DNA from: Mortierella sp. BCC40632
Lineage: Eukaryota; Mortierellomycota; Mortierellomycetes; Mortierellales; Mortierellaceae
Length of the DNA: 64,000 bases
NCBI GenBank assembly: GCA_011634665.1
Contig: WAEK01000004.1
Span: 2,795,501 to 2,859,500, forward strand
Direction of reading: 5' to 3'
Part shown: one piece after another, positions 24,201 to 37,142 of the stretch
How positions within the stretch are numbered: the first letter of the stretch is position 1
Layout of the letters: each line of letters starts with the position of its first letter
Position numbers and translations under genes: made by a program
Notes under the pieces: generated by a model
What the model was told of the DNA's origin: nothing
Seen by the model: the letters and a program-made list of their open reading frames with translations, nothing else
Databases searched by the model: none

Positions 24201-27200
24201 AGACTCGCGCTTTCAATAGCCAAGGGTAATCAACATGTGAAATTCCTATTCTATATGACAGTCCAGCAATGGGGAAATCACATTGTACACTCGATTACAG
24301 CCCTTGAAGAGACGTTGACTGCGGTTGATCTGACATGCGACCGACTCTTCCATACGGCGGGCATGATCCACGTGGCAGTGATCCGTCTTTTGCTCGGACG
24401 CGCTCACTTGAACGACTGTATGTCGTCTACGGTCGACATGTTGGCGAAGCACACCGAGTTTGGGCCCAAGTCGCATGGAGTCGAGGTCATGCAAGGAGTT
24501 CTTCAAATGATCAAGTGCCTCAAAGGCCGGACCTTGGCTTCTGATCCCGAAACGATCTTCGATGATCTCGACCCAACGGAGTCCAAGCTCCATTTTCGAA
24601 AAGAAAAAAGGCGACCCACTATGATCCACAACAACAGCACGTACCAGACGCTCAAGGTCGTAGCTGCATTCATTTTTGGTCACTACAAGTATATTTGCGA
24701 GACTACATATGGATGGCATGACGACCCCAAGTCGGCTATGAATTTTGAGGGATCGTGGATTGCCCATTCGATCTTTACCGTTGTTGGTCTGTCTCTCGTT
24801 AATCTGTTGCGAACAGAGCAGGATCAGGAAGTTCGGCACCAGTTGATGAAACGACTATTCAAGATTCGTGACCGAATGCAAGTTCGCGCAGAAAAATACC
24901 CGACCAATCATGCGGCCATGTATTACCTTCTTGAGGCAGAAATTGCAGACCAGGAGCTCCTCAAAGAGGCTACATCAACAGAGAGCAATGGCGGCAGTTC
25001 CCATGATCTTAATCAAGGCAAAGCAAACAGCCCATTCAAAGACGTGAGCAAGGTCCTTTTGCTATATGAGAAGGCCATCCAGATCGCGACAGAAGGTGAT
25101 TTCCCGCTTCACAAGTGCATCTCGTATGAACTGACAGCAAGGTGTCATTTGAGATACGGGTTGGTCACGAGCGCTCGATGCCTGATGACGAGCGCTTGTA
25201 AAGGATATCAGATTTGGGGTGCTAAAGGCAAAGTGCAATGGTTCCATCACGCCTATCCAAAGATGTTCCCGTCGCAACCCGAGAATGAACACTCAGGACT
25301 CACCAAAGGGCTGTTCTATCGTCCAAATGACAATAATGGATATCCGACTAACTGTCCCCTCAGTTCTGTGGGTCGGAAGGCTCCGCCTAAGATTGCCAGT
25401 GGAAACCCGGCAACAGGACCTCCTATACGGACCTCCCCGTGGATGGCGAATATGAGCCCCAAGGCTTTGTGTAGTCCTGGTGGATTTGGCTGTAGTGAAG
25501 CAGTCTCGGCTGCTGCAGTTGCCATGGCAGAATCGTGTATGGCATCAACTTCATTGTATTCACAGCCGCCATCCCTTTCAGGACCTGCACCATCTATGAT
25601 CAGCCCAATTGGAACGGCAGCAGTACCCGGATCAATTCCAACGCCCATCTCTGGAACAGCAAGTGCAGTGGTACCTTCATCTTCATGCCCTTCGTCGACC
25701 TTGTCCGCATCAACGACTGGCGCTGGCTCATCGACCTTCCACGGTCCACTCTACTCTATCCACAGTGGTTGGATTGGCTCACCACAATCTCCCGAAATTG
25801 ACAGTGCTGATCTGGATGTACTTGACTTTTCCTCCGTCATCGAAGCCATGCAAGTTGTGGCTAGTGAGATTGATATGGACCGACTTTTGGTAAAGTCTCT
25901 GCTCGTTCTAAATCAGTCTGTTGGAGCAAAGAGATGCTGCATCATCATCTCTAGAGACCAAGAAGAGCTTGTCCTCTCTGCCTCTTTGGGAGACTCGGGC
26001 AACTGCGAGGCCATGAATCCGCCACTGGAAGTTAACCAATGCAAAGGGCTATTCCATGGAGTGATCAACTATGTCGTCAACACTTCTAGTCTCTGTCTCC
26101 TCACCAATGCCAAGGATGACCCCCGGTTCTGTGCAGACGAGTATATGAAACAAAGGATGGACCTCAAGACCGTCCTTTGTGCTCCAATTCTGCACAAGTC
26201 TACCCTCGTTGGAGTCCTCTACATGGAAGATTTTCCAGAACGGGCGTTTGCTAACCGGAGAATGTTGGTCATGAACTTGCTTGTACAGCAGTTGGGCATT
26301 TCGATCACAAATGCACTCTTGTACCAATCCGTTCTCGAGTCGGAAACAAAGCTGAATGGATTGTTGGAGAATATGCCATGCGGAATCGCGCTTTGGGATG
26401 CGACTGCAGAACTGTGTCAGTACATCAACTCGAGTTGGAAGGATATGACAGGATTCACAGTGGATGAAATCAAGTCTTCCAGATGGAGTTTGTTGGTACC
26501 TCCGGATGAGTGGGAAAATCATAGCATTGCCTGGAAAGAAAGAGTTCGAGCCGGCAAGCCTTGTAAATGGTAAGAATCTTTATATATATATCTTTCCTGG
26601 GAAAAAAGTTGCCACGCTTCAATTTATTTAACTTGGCCAAAATTTTCCTTTTTTTTTTTATTTTCTTTTTTATCCAGGGAATCGCGATATGGTCTAAAGG
26701 ACGGAACATTCCGATGGGCGATCGTCCGGATGCTTCCTATTAAAGCCTCGTTTGGAGATCGTGAAAAGATCATCCAATGGCTTACTGTGACCATTGATAT
26801 TGATGACCAAAGACGGGCTGTCCAGCTAAAGTCCAACTTTTTGGCCAATATGAGCCACGAACTTCGAACGTAATGCTCACTCTCTATTTAATGCACTCAT
26901 ACGAGGAGAACTCTTGCCTTTTTTTTTTTTTTTTTTTTTCTGGGTAAATGAGTGAGGCCTAACATCTTTTTTTTTTTTTTTTTTTTTTTAACTGGTTCCA
27001 TTGGATCTTTTAGTCCGTTCTCTGGAATCCTTGGAATGCTATCATTGTTGAGGGACTCAAGCGGGTTATCGCATGAACAATTCGAGTTTGTGGATATGGC
27101 CAAAGCATCATGTGAGATGCTGATCCGGATTGTGGATGACTTGCTCAACTTTAGCAAACTGGAAGCGGACAAGGTCACTTTGGAGTATATTCCAATGTGT

Positions 27201-29509
27201 TTTGAAGAGATCCTGGGAGGTAAAAAAAAAAGATCAAGACTCTTTTTTTCGTGCTTCAGGAAACTGAGTTACTAGAACAAGATTATCTGATTGCTCAATC
27301 CACCTCCTTCCTCAAACCCGTTAGATGTGTGCGACCTACTGGTCCCGCTTGCTTCCAAGAAAGGTCTGGAGCTTGTTATTCTCGTCGATGAAGCTCTCCC
27401 ATCCTTACTGATTGGTGATCCAGACAGGACAAAGCAGATCTTGATGAACTTGATTGGCAATGCCATCAAATTCTCGAGCTCTGGAAACGTTGTGATCAAG
27501 TACTGGCATGAAATCAACAAACGGGACACGCTCAGTAAATCTCGATCAAAACAACTCTCCCAAAAGTCCCTTGACATACTCACTTGCAAGTTGGGACCAC
27601 AATACACCAACCTTGTTAGTAAGGCACGAACGGCTCGCCGTCAGCAGATTGTGGACGGTTCTCATCTTGGAGACGAAGTGGTCTTGCATTGCTCAGTGTC
27701 GGATCAGGGAATAGGCATGAGCCCCGAAGAACAACAAATGTTGTTTGTCTCCTTCCAGCAAACCGACAGTGGAACAACTCGCAAGTACGGTGGTACGGGC
27801 TTGGGTCTCTCGATTTGTGCTCAGTTGATTGACCACATGGATGGCGACATCCATGTCGAGTCAGAGAAGGGCAAAGGATCAACTTTTACATTCTTTGCAA
27901 AAGTAAGGACCATGACAAGTCATGACAGTGCACAGAACCCTGAAGAAACTGCGCGAATTGTTGAACGTAGCAAGATCATGAATCTTCGATGCGAGGCTCT
28001 GAAAGGGAAGCGGGTTTTGATCTTATCCCCTAACAAAGACCTCCGAGAACAGATCGTGAAAGCAGTTCGAGGAACAGAGTCTGTGGCGTTTGAGGATGTT
28101 CGCTCGGCGGTTGAAAGTGGCGCTATTGGTGTCTCTGAGAATCCCTATGGGGAGCCCTGCTTCATGGATCCTCATGACAACCATGTCCTGACAGACATGC
28201 AGAGCAATTATGATCGCCACCTACACTCGACTCTATCCTCACTCGCTGGACTTGTGAAGGGTCAGGAAGATGAGGCAGTCACGAATGAGGATGCAAAGTA
28301 CCCAACGGCAGTCTCTCGATATCCGCCTACCTTTCAACAGTTTGATTTTATCCTGGTCGATCATGTTCTCGATTCAGCAGAGTTGGATTTCATCTATCCT
28401 TCGCCTTCTGTGGCATTTGTACTCCTCTTAGCACCAACCACAGACACATTAAGATGGATTTTGCCACCAGCTGTGAAACAGGAAGAGGAAGATGAGGATT
28501 CTAGTGATCGGAGCGGGATTTGCCAAAAGAGTGAAGACCAGCCCCTGGCAGATAAGGCTACGGGTCAGGACCAGAAGAGCCCATGCGTCGCAAAAGACGG
28601 AAAGGACAATTGTGCTGGCTCACTGTCGAGTAAGGGCGCGAACAAGCATGTCATGGTGCCATCCCAACTCTTCAAGAGGCGAAAGATGTCCTTGTCTGGA
28701 AACAGCACCAGTGGTGGCCATAATGGTCATGGCGGTTCTCTCAAACGAAGTCGAGACCTCGATGATGATGAAAAGGCAGCGGCATCTGCTTCAGGATCAC
28801 GTCGAGCATCAGGATCGACCCCGATGACGACTATAGTGCCCTTCCAAGTCGTTAGAATGATCAAACCTGTCCGTCGGTTGAAACTTTTGCAGATCATGTG
28901 CAATGCACTGCTGCGACATGAGCAAGGTCCGACACCAGATGAAGGAGTCGATATGGATATTGATGAGAATGCTGAAGCGTCCGACTCGACTAGTGATGGT
29001 GAAGACATCGTAGTAAGTGGCGCTCGTTCTGGCATTACCGACTCGAAACACGCTATGGATCGGCAAGTAGGACAAAGAGGGGTCCCAAACACCTCCTCAG
29101 AGTCTACAATAATGAGTGATCATAGCGACATTGCCAGGGTTCGGAAACGTGTCAAGACAAATCGACAAAATGATGATGATGATCACCAGCATTATCCAGA
29201 GATTGAGAATGAGGAGCCAGGTGTCTCCATGGACAAGCCAAAGGCCAGCATTCGCCGGACGAGTCATACTAAGAAGGGTAGACGTTCGTCTTCAGGCACA
29301 AACGAGGGCCTCCATGAGGATAGCTCGAACACGAATTATTCGAAACGAGCTCGGAGCAATGATGCGTTGACACTACTACTGACACCAGAGGAGCGACGAA
29401 GATGTCATGGCATCAATGTCCTGGTTGCAGAAGATGACTTTGTGTCCCAGAAGATCCTTGAAAAGTAAGTGTATTTGGTCTTTGGTCAATCCATCATGAA
29501 TTTCTTGGG

Positions 29510-29547
<38 letters not shown>

Positions 29548-30249
29548 GAAAGGAATCCATTACTAAAAAAAAAAAAAAATTTCGTGTTTTATTTTTTTTC
29601 TTTTTAGGCAACTCTCCAAGCTAGGAATGAATGTCAAGATTGCAAACAATGGCCAAGAGGCTGTGAACCAGTGGCTATCTGTGGAGCGAGGGTTTTACAC
29701 AATTGCCATTTTTGATCATGTAAGACCCCAAGTTTGGAGAGGGTGGGAGGCGTTCTTTTGCTAAACCAACTACTTTCCGTTTCATAAAAGATACTGACCA
29801 CTCTTAATATTTTTTTTCTATTTTCCTATGTAGCATATGCCGGTCATGGATGGACTTGCAGCCACGAAAAGAATCCGTGCACTTGAAGCTGGATATGAAG
29901 ATGAGGAGCAAATGACAAAGGTAGAGGGTAATGCCCCGCCAAGAGAAGGTATATCATCTATCAGGATTCCAATTGTCGGATTGAGTGCCGATATTCAGCT
30001 CGCCACAAAAGAAGTAAGTGATTCGGGATGGTCAATTTGCGGGAGTTGGGGGGGGCACTGAATGGGGGAGAGGGCTTTTTTGGGCTCGTCCCGATGAAAA
30101 GCTATTTCTGACATAAAAGTGCATTCTACTTTTGAAAATAGAAATGTATCAAGGCAGGAATGGACGAGTATATGACCAAACCATTACTCACCAAGGGTCT
30201 TGCTCTCTTGATTCAGAGGTATTGCTGTGGCCAGAAACAAGAATCTTGA
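18219..30249 (+). CDS. Giant hybrid histidine kinase (kinase-like/AAA/GAF/PAS/HisKA/HATPase/REC), 13 exons
   Basis: Exons: 18219-20328, 20421-20512, 20627-20710, 20882-21294, 21407-23827, 23935-24105, 24203-26569, 26678-26869, 27014-27219, 27325-29464, 29608-29719, 29834-30013, 30142-30249; 10,596 nt, 3531 aa, all phases consistent. Approximate order by residue: Ser/Thr-rich leader; protein-kinase-like domain 300-765; AAA-type NTPase with Walker A GGPSGVGK near 900 and Walker B WLIDD near 1020; long helical/TPR-like region; GAF 2310-2480; PAS 2480-2610; H-box SHELRTP near 2612; ATPase with N-box NLIGNAIKFS, DQGIGM and GGTGLGLS (2725-2880); receiver from about 3380 with acceptor Asp in IFDHHMPVMDG. 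This is the architecture of fungal group X kinases (Chk1 of Candida, Mak2/Mak3 of fission yeast), which relay oxidative-stress or quorum signals through an Hpt protein to response regulators. The kinase-like domain lacks the HRD aspartate. Confidence 0.95.
29510..29543 (+). repeat. A34 homopolymer in a histidine-kinase intron
   Basis: Thirty-four A within the intron between exons 10 and 11 of the hybrid kinase, on the coding strand; a second A-run of 13-14 nt follows at about 29566. Confidence 0.95.
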
Positions 30250-30260
30250 GCAGAAGGAAT

Positions 30261-30302
<42 letters not shown>

Positions 30303-30734
30303 TCCGATGGGAATAAGAAACGCATGGGTTTTAAATATCGCATAAGGTCGTCTATTGTTATTTTTTTTTATTTTTTTTTTTTTAGGTTGTTGCTGCTGTT
30401 GTTTTCATCCATTCTATTTTATTTTATTTTATTTTTTCTTGCTCTGTAAAATACATTTTGTAAGCTCTACTCAAAAAGGATGACCCCATCCTACACACGC
30501 GCGCACGCACACACACGCGCACATACGCACTTTTTTTTTAGCCTAGCCTAGCCTAGCTCACTTTTTTTTTTTTTTTTAATCCAATCCCTCGATCGGAAGG
30601 TGACCCATTAAAGTTCTCACGAGTCAAATAGCGCGTATGTAAAGTTTTTTCAGAGCATTTATTGGATTTTCGATGCTTCAATGTTGATACATGTAATAAA
30701 TGAAAAATGTGGTTATAGAGGCATGAATGCCTTT
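30250..30734. repeat. Simple-sequence intergenic spacer
   Basis: Between convergent genes. It holds a 38-nt T-run (30264-30301), T-rich sequence with TTTTA units (30361-30440), an alternating CA/CG tract (30494-30530), three to four GCCTA units (30541-30558) and another T-run (30562-30577). It probably holds both 3' UTRs. No gene. Confidence 0.7.
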
Positions 30735-31592
30735 TTAGTAGCCAAGGAGCTCCTTGTTGCCCTTCTCATGGCGCTTGTACTCCTCCGTCTCTCTGTAGGC
30801 AGCATAGGAAGGATCAGCCTCCAAAGTAGTCTTGACCTTCCAGATAGCGGGGGTCTTGGACTCAGAAAGGAACTCTGGGCCGCCAAAGTGCTCGATCATG
30901 GGAATAACACCAGCGGTACGAATATCAGCAATCGAGAACTTGTTGCCGACATAGTGACCGTTGGCACCGTTGGCCTGGAGGTGAGCCTCGTGGTACTTGA
31001 TCCAAGTGGGGATAATGGTCTCCTTGAGCTTCTTAATGCTTGCATCGCGAGCCTCGGGGAACTCCTTCAATCCGAAGGTCTTGCTCATGATTTGATCCAT
31101 CAAGGAGGAGGAGCTGTGGTAGAACTGGTCAATCAAAGTCATCTCAAAGTGGTTCTCGCCATAGAAGCCGAGAATACGGCCCAAGTACCGCTCAATGGCG
31201 ACAGACTCGGAAACCTCGAGGGTCTAGAGTGAAAGAGAGAAAGAAAAAAGAAAGAGTTATGGATGAGTCCAGTTGCTCAAGAGAAAGCGAAAAAAAAAAA
31301 AAAAAAAAGCGCAAGAGCACTGTGTGCATACCTTTCCATCAACAGTGCGCTCTTTGAGGATGGGCATCACGCCAAAGGCTGTCTTGGCCTTCTCTTCCTC
31401 AGCCCAGTTCTCGGGAGTGCGAGAGTTGAACTTAACACCGGCAAGAGAGAGGAGAACGCGTGGGTTGTGACCGAATCCGTGAATGTTGAAGTAGATGACC
31501 TCAAAGGTGCTCTCCTTGTGGGCTGGGCCAAGAGCGAACGCGGCGGCATTGGCGGGATCGAAGCTGGGGTGGACGCTCTGAGAATGGACCAT
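30735..31592 (-). CDS. Glutathione S-transferase, second copy, two exons
   Basis: Exon 1 is 31332-31592 and exon 2 is 30735-31223, joined in phase 0, giving 249 aa. The domain order matches the GST at 610-1450: thioredoxin fold with the V-S-E-S-V-A-I-E-R-Y-L glutathione-binding motif after the junction, then the helical domain with NKFSIADIRTA. The two proteins align along their whole length but are clearly diverged, and they share the position and phase of the single intron. The intron here (31224-31331) again has an A/T homopolymer (18 nt at about 31291). Expected role: cytosolic glutathione conjugation or peroxidase activity. Codon choice is strongly C-ending here compared with the first copy, which suggests higher expression (inference). 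Confidence 0.94.
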
Positions 31593-31709
31593 TGTGAAGA
31601 TAGGTAAGGTGATTAATGGATGAGATAGATGTGTGTGTGTGAGGCTCGAGATGAGTTGAGAATGAAGCGGTAGCTGTTGATGATGTTCAAAAGTGGGATC
31701 AGAGCAAGG

Positions 31710-31717
31710 TATTTATA
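31710..31717 (-). promoter_or_regulatory. TATA box of the second GST gene
   Basis: TATAAATA on the minus strand, about 118 bp upstream of the ATG at 31592, matching the arrangement at the first GST gene. Inferred core promoter. Confidence 0.55.
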
Positions 31718-32199
31718 CCGGCTCCCGATGAAGATGAAGGGTACCCTTCTCCTACTTGGCATACGCGTACTAGCGCGCACACACGCAAAAGGTGGAACAT
31801 GCGCAGCGCAGTCAGGGTGTACAGTACATGATCGCTGCTAGTGCGCAATTGATTAACTCCCGAGAGTAGAAAACGAGAGCTAATGGGGGAGAGGGGAGGA
31901 AGGAGTAGAGAGAGAGGGAGAGAAAGTTACATTTGTCATCATCACCACCGCCGCCTGGACCTCCAAGAAGCTAGCCTAGCTCTGGCATAGGTGGACCTGA
32001 GCATATATGAAAGAAAGTTATCACGACATCTCTCGCCAGTGCAACCCAAAAGCAAATTTTTCTTCCACCTTCCATTGCCTTATTGGCGGACTAGGGAATA
32101 CGCAACTCTATTGCTAGAAAAAAAAAAAAAGGAGCCTTCACACCTTGGGCTGATTGGATTAATAATCAGGTCCTTGGAGGCCAAGACTGAGGATTAAAG

Positions 32200-32237
<38 letters not shown>

Positions 32238-34255
32238 TGCAGTGCTCAAAAAGACCTGCACTGCCAACCTCCCCCCGCAGAGAAAGAATAGAAGGGAAAA
32301 GAAAAGTAGTTGGAGGGGGAGAACAAACAGCCTGAGGATTCAATTTGTCAGCAGTTGATGGCCTAAATCTTAGGGCGCGAATCTCTTCTCTTCTTTTTTT
32401 TTCGGAAACGATCTCCCACGCCCATCATGTCTTGGTACTTTCCTTTTACGCGTACCTCAAAAAAAACTACTCGGGTGGACGAATGGTTTCACCGAGAGAG
32501 CCGCTTTCTAGGCCGAAAGTAAAGAAGCTATAGAAGCCTTTTTGACACACCAATCCTCACTCGACTTTACAACAGACTAGAGTCTAGAGCATCAACCGCG
32601 CGTAGTATTCCTGTGCCCAAGGCAATTAGGGACAACAAACTCGTCCTGAACCGATGCCTTGTATCTGTCTTGAAGAATGACATACTGACTCGAACAATCG
32701 AAGCTTTCTCTTTCCCAACTTTGTCCGTTAAGCTTGACTCGAAGAGCTGGTAAACAATACAAACGGTCTCTCTACATGAGTGCACGGACATTTGAAAAAA
32801 AAAAAAAAAAAAAAAGTAATAAGCACATGTCAGTCGTCACTTACTCTTGAGACTGAAAACAGGAGAAGGGAGAGGGGTAGCAAAACTTGAGCTAGTTTCT
32901 GAGGGAACTTCTGTAAATGTTGTTAATGTGCTCGCTTCATAAACAGCGCAAAGCTTAGGACTATGTAGTTGGAGGTAGCCATGAAGATTTGTCGTCTTGG
33001 ATTAGGTATTCTCCATACTAGCTTCATTCTGAGATGTCCTAAAAAAAAAAAAAAAAAAAAAAAAAAAACTTGCTCCCCACTCCAAGAATTGAGATACCCA
33101 AGTATTACAAAACGCAACCACTCTGCTCCGTGCTCTGTGCCAAGGGAAAATATCTCACCCTCAACTGCCAATTAGACGGTAAAACTTTTTATGTCTTCCC
33201 TTTTTTCTTTTTTTTCTTTTTTTTCTTTTTTTTTTTTTTTCTCTCTTCATATCCCTGTTCTCTATAATAACATCCACTGAGAAAACCAAAGGACTGTGTC
33301 CGCAGTTCTAAAAAAAAAAAAACATTGAATCAATAAACCTCCAAGCACCCGATTTTTTCAAAACGACTGCGAATGCCCCTGAGGATACGATAAAAGAAAA
33401 AAAAAAAATAGCATATCAACCCTGAGTCCCTAGACCATTACTTTATCAGATGTTGACAGAGTGAGAGAAAGGACTCGTTGGTGAGAACATTGAAGTGAGA
33501 TTTATCTCACCAATTTATTTTTTTTTTTTTTTTTATCTTCTTCTCTCGCTCATCCTTTGCCCCATGCCTAGCCATAGTGTCATCCTGTCATCGTCATGAT
33601 TGATTGAACGATGTTCCTGAAAATTTACGCAGATGGTGTGGCGATACGATTGCACAGACCTTGTTTTTCTTTTTTTAAAAAAAAAGGAAAAGGAAAAAAA
33701 AAAAAAAAAAAAAAAAGAGAGAGAGATGAGTAGAAAAGAAAAAATGGAAAGCAACGACGAGGTAAACAACCAAGAGAGAGAGAGGTGGTGTATTCAAAAG
33801 TGAAAAAAAAAAAAAAAAGAAAGAAAGAAAGAAAAAGAAAGAAAAAAAAGAAAAAAAAAAAAAAAAGGATGCCTTGTCTGCTTTTAATTGTGCCCCATGT
33901 CCTCTTCTCGCTCTGCTTCTTGCCTACTCAGGTTACAGAAGATCCAGTCATTTTTTTTTTTTTTTTTTGGTTGGCCGATTCTATCCGCAAAGGAGGTGTT
34001 AGATTCACTGACAATGTCAATCTTTCTTTCTCTCTTTTTTTTTTCTTTTTTTTTTTTTTAACCCAATGGGCTGAGTGGGGTTGGTGCTATACGATGTCAA
34101 TCATCAACCAAGTGACCGATAGTTGAGCAGACGAAATTGCCAGATCGTGACAATAATAATAAAAAAGAGGGGGGGGGGAGAGAATAGAAAGAACTGTCCT
34201 TATAAGAAAACGGAGACCCCTTCATAAACCTTGTCCATAGTCATGTTTCTTGTTC
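31718..34255. other. Repeat-rich intergenic region
   Basis: About 2.5 kb with no convincing gene. It contains a CT dinucleotide array (about 32204-32234), A- or T-runs of 15-25 nt near 32796, 33041, 33215-33240, 33518, 33690, 33953 and 34043, and GAAA/GA-rich sequence at 33700-33870. Translated frames here are low-complexity Lys/Phe/Ser runs. Confidence 0.5.
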
Positions 34256-35332
34256 TCACATTCCCTCCTCAAGCCGCCTCTTGCGATCGCTATGCATTAC
34301 GGGGCCTGCGCTAGCCGAAGGAGGAGCCGCTGTGATTGAAGGTAGTATACTTCCAGAAGTAGGTGGGAATGGGGGTCGGAAGGGAGGAGGTACACCAGCT
34401 CCTGCGCCTGAGTGTCCTGGGGGTGGAGGTGGGAACTGGCCTGGAGCGAACTGGCCTGGGTGAGGAGGAGGGAACTGTCCCGGTGGGAATGGCGCTCCCG
34501 GGAATCCTGGGGGTGGAGGGAATTGTCCTGGAGGCATTGGCATTGTTCCTGGGGCACCAGGGACTCCAGGGGCACCTGGAGGTGGTGGTGGTCGCATGAA
34601 CATTGGTGGCTGAGGAGGTCGAGGTGGCAAGGCTCCATCACCTGCAGGTCTCATGAGTGCCTGCATTCCTGGTGGAGGCATTCCTGGGAATCCTGGAGGA
34701 CGTGCATACGGGTGGAAATGTCCGCCAGCTCCACCAGGGAATGACTGTGGAAATCCAGCGCCAGCATATTGTATAGGCAAGGCTAGGAGAAGGAGAAAAA
34801 AAGAGATAGAGAGAAACCAATGTAGTAGACGTAAAGAGGTTAGAGAGTCGTGATCTGCTTCCTGTGTAAAGATATCCGTAGTGTCAGGATCTATGATATC
34901 ACTGTCCTTACCTTGTCCTGCTTCTATGTAGGCCTTGCTAATAGTGTCAACTACAGACTGTGTTGTGTCCGAGCTAAGTTCTAGAATCAGAAGACAGCGC
35001 AAAATATCGCAGAGTCATTAGCTCATGGCTGGCTGTCATAGATGCATCATGGATGCGGAGGCTGAAAAACGGGATGCTGGCGCTTACCTGAATAGTAAGT
35101 CTTGACGTTGATCAAGTGGTTGCGTCCTGCATTATGGGCTTTCCTTACAGATGAACTGTCATGGGTCAAAAAGATATCGCAGTAGTCTTGATGGATTGTT
35201 ATAGATGGATAAACAAGAAATAAAATAAAGAGACCATGGAGAATTGATCAGTTGTCTGAAGTATTATGACAAGTGTTGAAAGGTACAGCTAGAGGTTGTC
35301 CAGAATCCCGTACCACAGTAGTATTTCGGCAT
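34256..35332 (-). CDS. U1-C: U1 small nuclear ribonucleoprotein C, four exons
   Basis: Exons are 35314-35332 (19 nt), 35088-35186, 34912-34980 and 34256-34782, giving 237 aa. The start joins to [17 protein letters not shown], then [12 protein letters not shown]: the U1-C-type C2H2 zinc finger with both Cys and both His in place. A short helix follows and then a long Pro/Gly/Met-rich tail, as in other U1-C proteins, ending in a basic [10 protein letters not shown]1-C sits in the U1 snRNP and stabilises pairing with 5' splice sites, which fits this intron-rich genome. The 19-nt first exon is fixed by the required zinc-finger sequence. The gene is divergent from the unknown gene at 35907. Confidence 0.95.
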
Positions 35333-35906
35333 GGCTGAATGAATGTCACGCACTTGAAGTCGGCGATGACGATGGCGAAGGCGATGATGGTGGCGAACGC
35401 GGAGGCAAGCAAGTCCTGGACTGATGCGCAAGAGAAGAGAGCGAGAGATCAGGGTCAGGGAAAGAAGAAGAGAAACTAAGCCACGCCTCCTCAAAAACCG
35501 TCCGATACATGATAGCCTGGCCTTCCTTGGTTCGCGCTCTTAGCTCCGCTCGTTGATACATGGGATCGGCGGAAAGAACAAACAGATAGTACATAGTTTG
35601 GAAAGAAAACCGTAAAGGCGGGGAGGAGGCCCTCGTAGCAGTAACGGGAACACGCGAAACCCAGGCAGACAGAGGAGCAGTTCTGTATCCACTTTGAGCA
35701 AGCCGAGGAACAAGTGACTCCAGTTTGGTGATGAGTGGTCAGTGACACCTGCACCACCCCTTGGCTTGCCCCATGCTGTCTTTCTTTTTTATTCCTCCCA
35801 GACTCGGTCATTCGTCCCTTTACATCCTTTTACATTCGTCCGCAACACACACGCACGCATTTCTCCTCACACCCATTTGCTCCTCACTCACATTTTGCCC
35901 AGCACA
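35333..35906. promoter_or_regulatory. Shared divergent promoter region
   Basis: This 574-bp interval lies between the ATG of U1-C (minus) and the ATG of the 211-aa gene (plus), so it probably carries both promoters. The last 150 bp before 35907 are strongly C/T-rich (a pyrimidine leader). GA-rich and GC-rich patches at 35340-35470 face the U1-C gene. No specific factor site is claimed. Confidence 0.4.
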
Positions 35907-36647
35907 ATGACCTTCAAGTATGGATACGCCATGAGTAAGTTTGTATAGCGGAGTTCTTTGAACTTTTACCCTTGACGCTCTCTTTTGTCGCGTGCCTAAC
36001 TTCCATTCACCCATTCCCATTCCATTGCTGTGCCCATAGACGATGTTCCTGGAGACAAGAGAATCATTACCCCGCCCATGCTCGGCGAAAAGATCTCACT
36101 CTCACTCGGGCACACTTCAACCTTTGTCTTTATTGGCACCAAAGCCGAAATCCTTGAATGGTTCCGGACTGTGGGCCAGTCCAAAACTGTCCAGGCCGTG
36201 CTCTTTTATGACCGTCCCTTGACGGATCCACTTGCACCCAAAGTTGACATTGTCTTTGACCTCTTTCCATACCCGAATCCTGACTTGACCTGGGCGCAGT
36301 GGTACCAATCCTTCTATCGCTCTGACCCCACACTGGAGATCTTCCGGCTCGAAATTCGACCTGAGCAACCCAAGCTTGACGCGGAACTAGAGCCACTTTA
36401 TCGGATGTATGCCAAGAATGGTATCAATCTTGGTGAGATGTCCAAAGGCCTTGAAAAGAGATGGAGCCAGCCCCCAACAAAATCCTATATTGACATGGCT
36501 AAGGAGATGTTTATGGAACGCGAAGACGTGGATGAACACGCAAAGCAGGTTGCGGAAGAAGCAAAACGCATCGACGAGGACAGTCGTGAAGTTGACCTGG
36601 AGGACATTGTCGTGAGTGCTCCCAAAGAGACGGCCGTACGAAACTAG
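35907..36647 (+). CDS. Conserved-looking protein of unknown function, two exons
   Basis: Exon 1 is 35907-35934 (28 nt) and exon 2 is 36040-36647, giving 211 aa. The ATG at 35907 follows a pyrimidine-rich leader and joins in phase through an AGTAAGTT-type donor. The product is soluble and mixed alpha/beta. A first half with hydrophobic strands (STFVFIGTKAEILEWF, QAVLFYDRPLT, VDIVFDLFPYPNP) is followed by a charged helical C-terminus with likely coiled coil (about residues 165-200). No signal peptide or membrane segment. I do not recognise the family. Codon use is C-ending like the neighbouring H2B and GST genes, arguing for a real, expressed gene. Confidence 0.8.
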
Positions 36648-37142
36648 TCTGAAAGGAGTCGAAGGAGAGTAATGCTCTTTTCCCCCTCCGTACCCCTTCC
36701 TGCCTTTTGTATATGGTCAAATGACTTTTTTTCCCCCTCATACGATAGTCAAACTTATAGCACCCAAAAAGAAAAGAAAAAAGACCTTTGTAAATACTGT
36801 CAATTGCTTGTGCACACGCCTTGTCCATCAAAGCAGCTGTTTCTTGCCTCGGGAAAAATCTGCGGCACGAACCTTCCGAGCAAGTCTTACCGTGATTTAC
36901 TCGTCTCAATCTGTCGTACCAACATGGTACACCCACCATGTGGGAAACTCGGTCTGGAGAAAGAGAGATGCTTCGAGACACAAAGTTGGTGGAGAAAGAT
37001 TTTTTAAAAAAAAAATCGTGCGATCCATGACTTTAATGATGAGTCTCTAATAGTGTTGGGGTTAAAAGGGAGTTGGGGCTGTGAAAGGCGGAACAAAAAA
37101 GAATGAAATAGACTCTTCTTTGAGCGCTATCCTTCATATGAT
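36648..37142. other. Intergenic spacer between convergent genes
   Basis: About 495 bp that should contain the two 3' UTRs. There are short A-runs at 36768 and 37007. No gene or structured repeat seen. Confidence 0.4.

Noticed and set aside
34281..34744. Gly/Trp-rich plus frames opposite the U1-C tail
   Set aside because: Complement of the Pro/Gly-rich C-terminal exon of U1-C.
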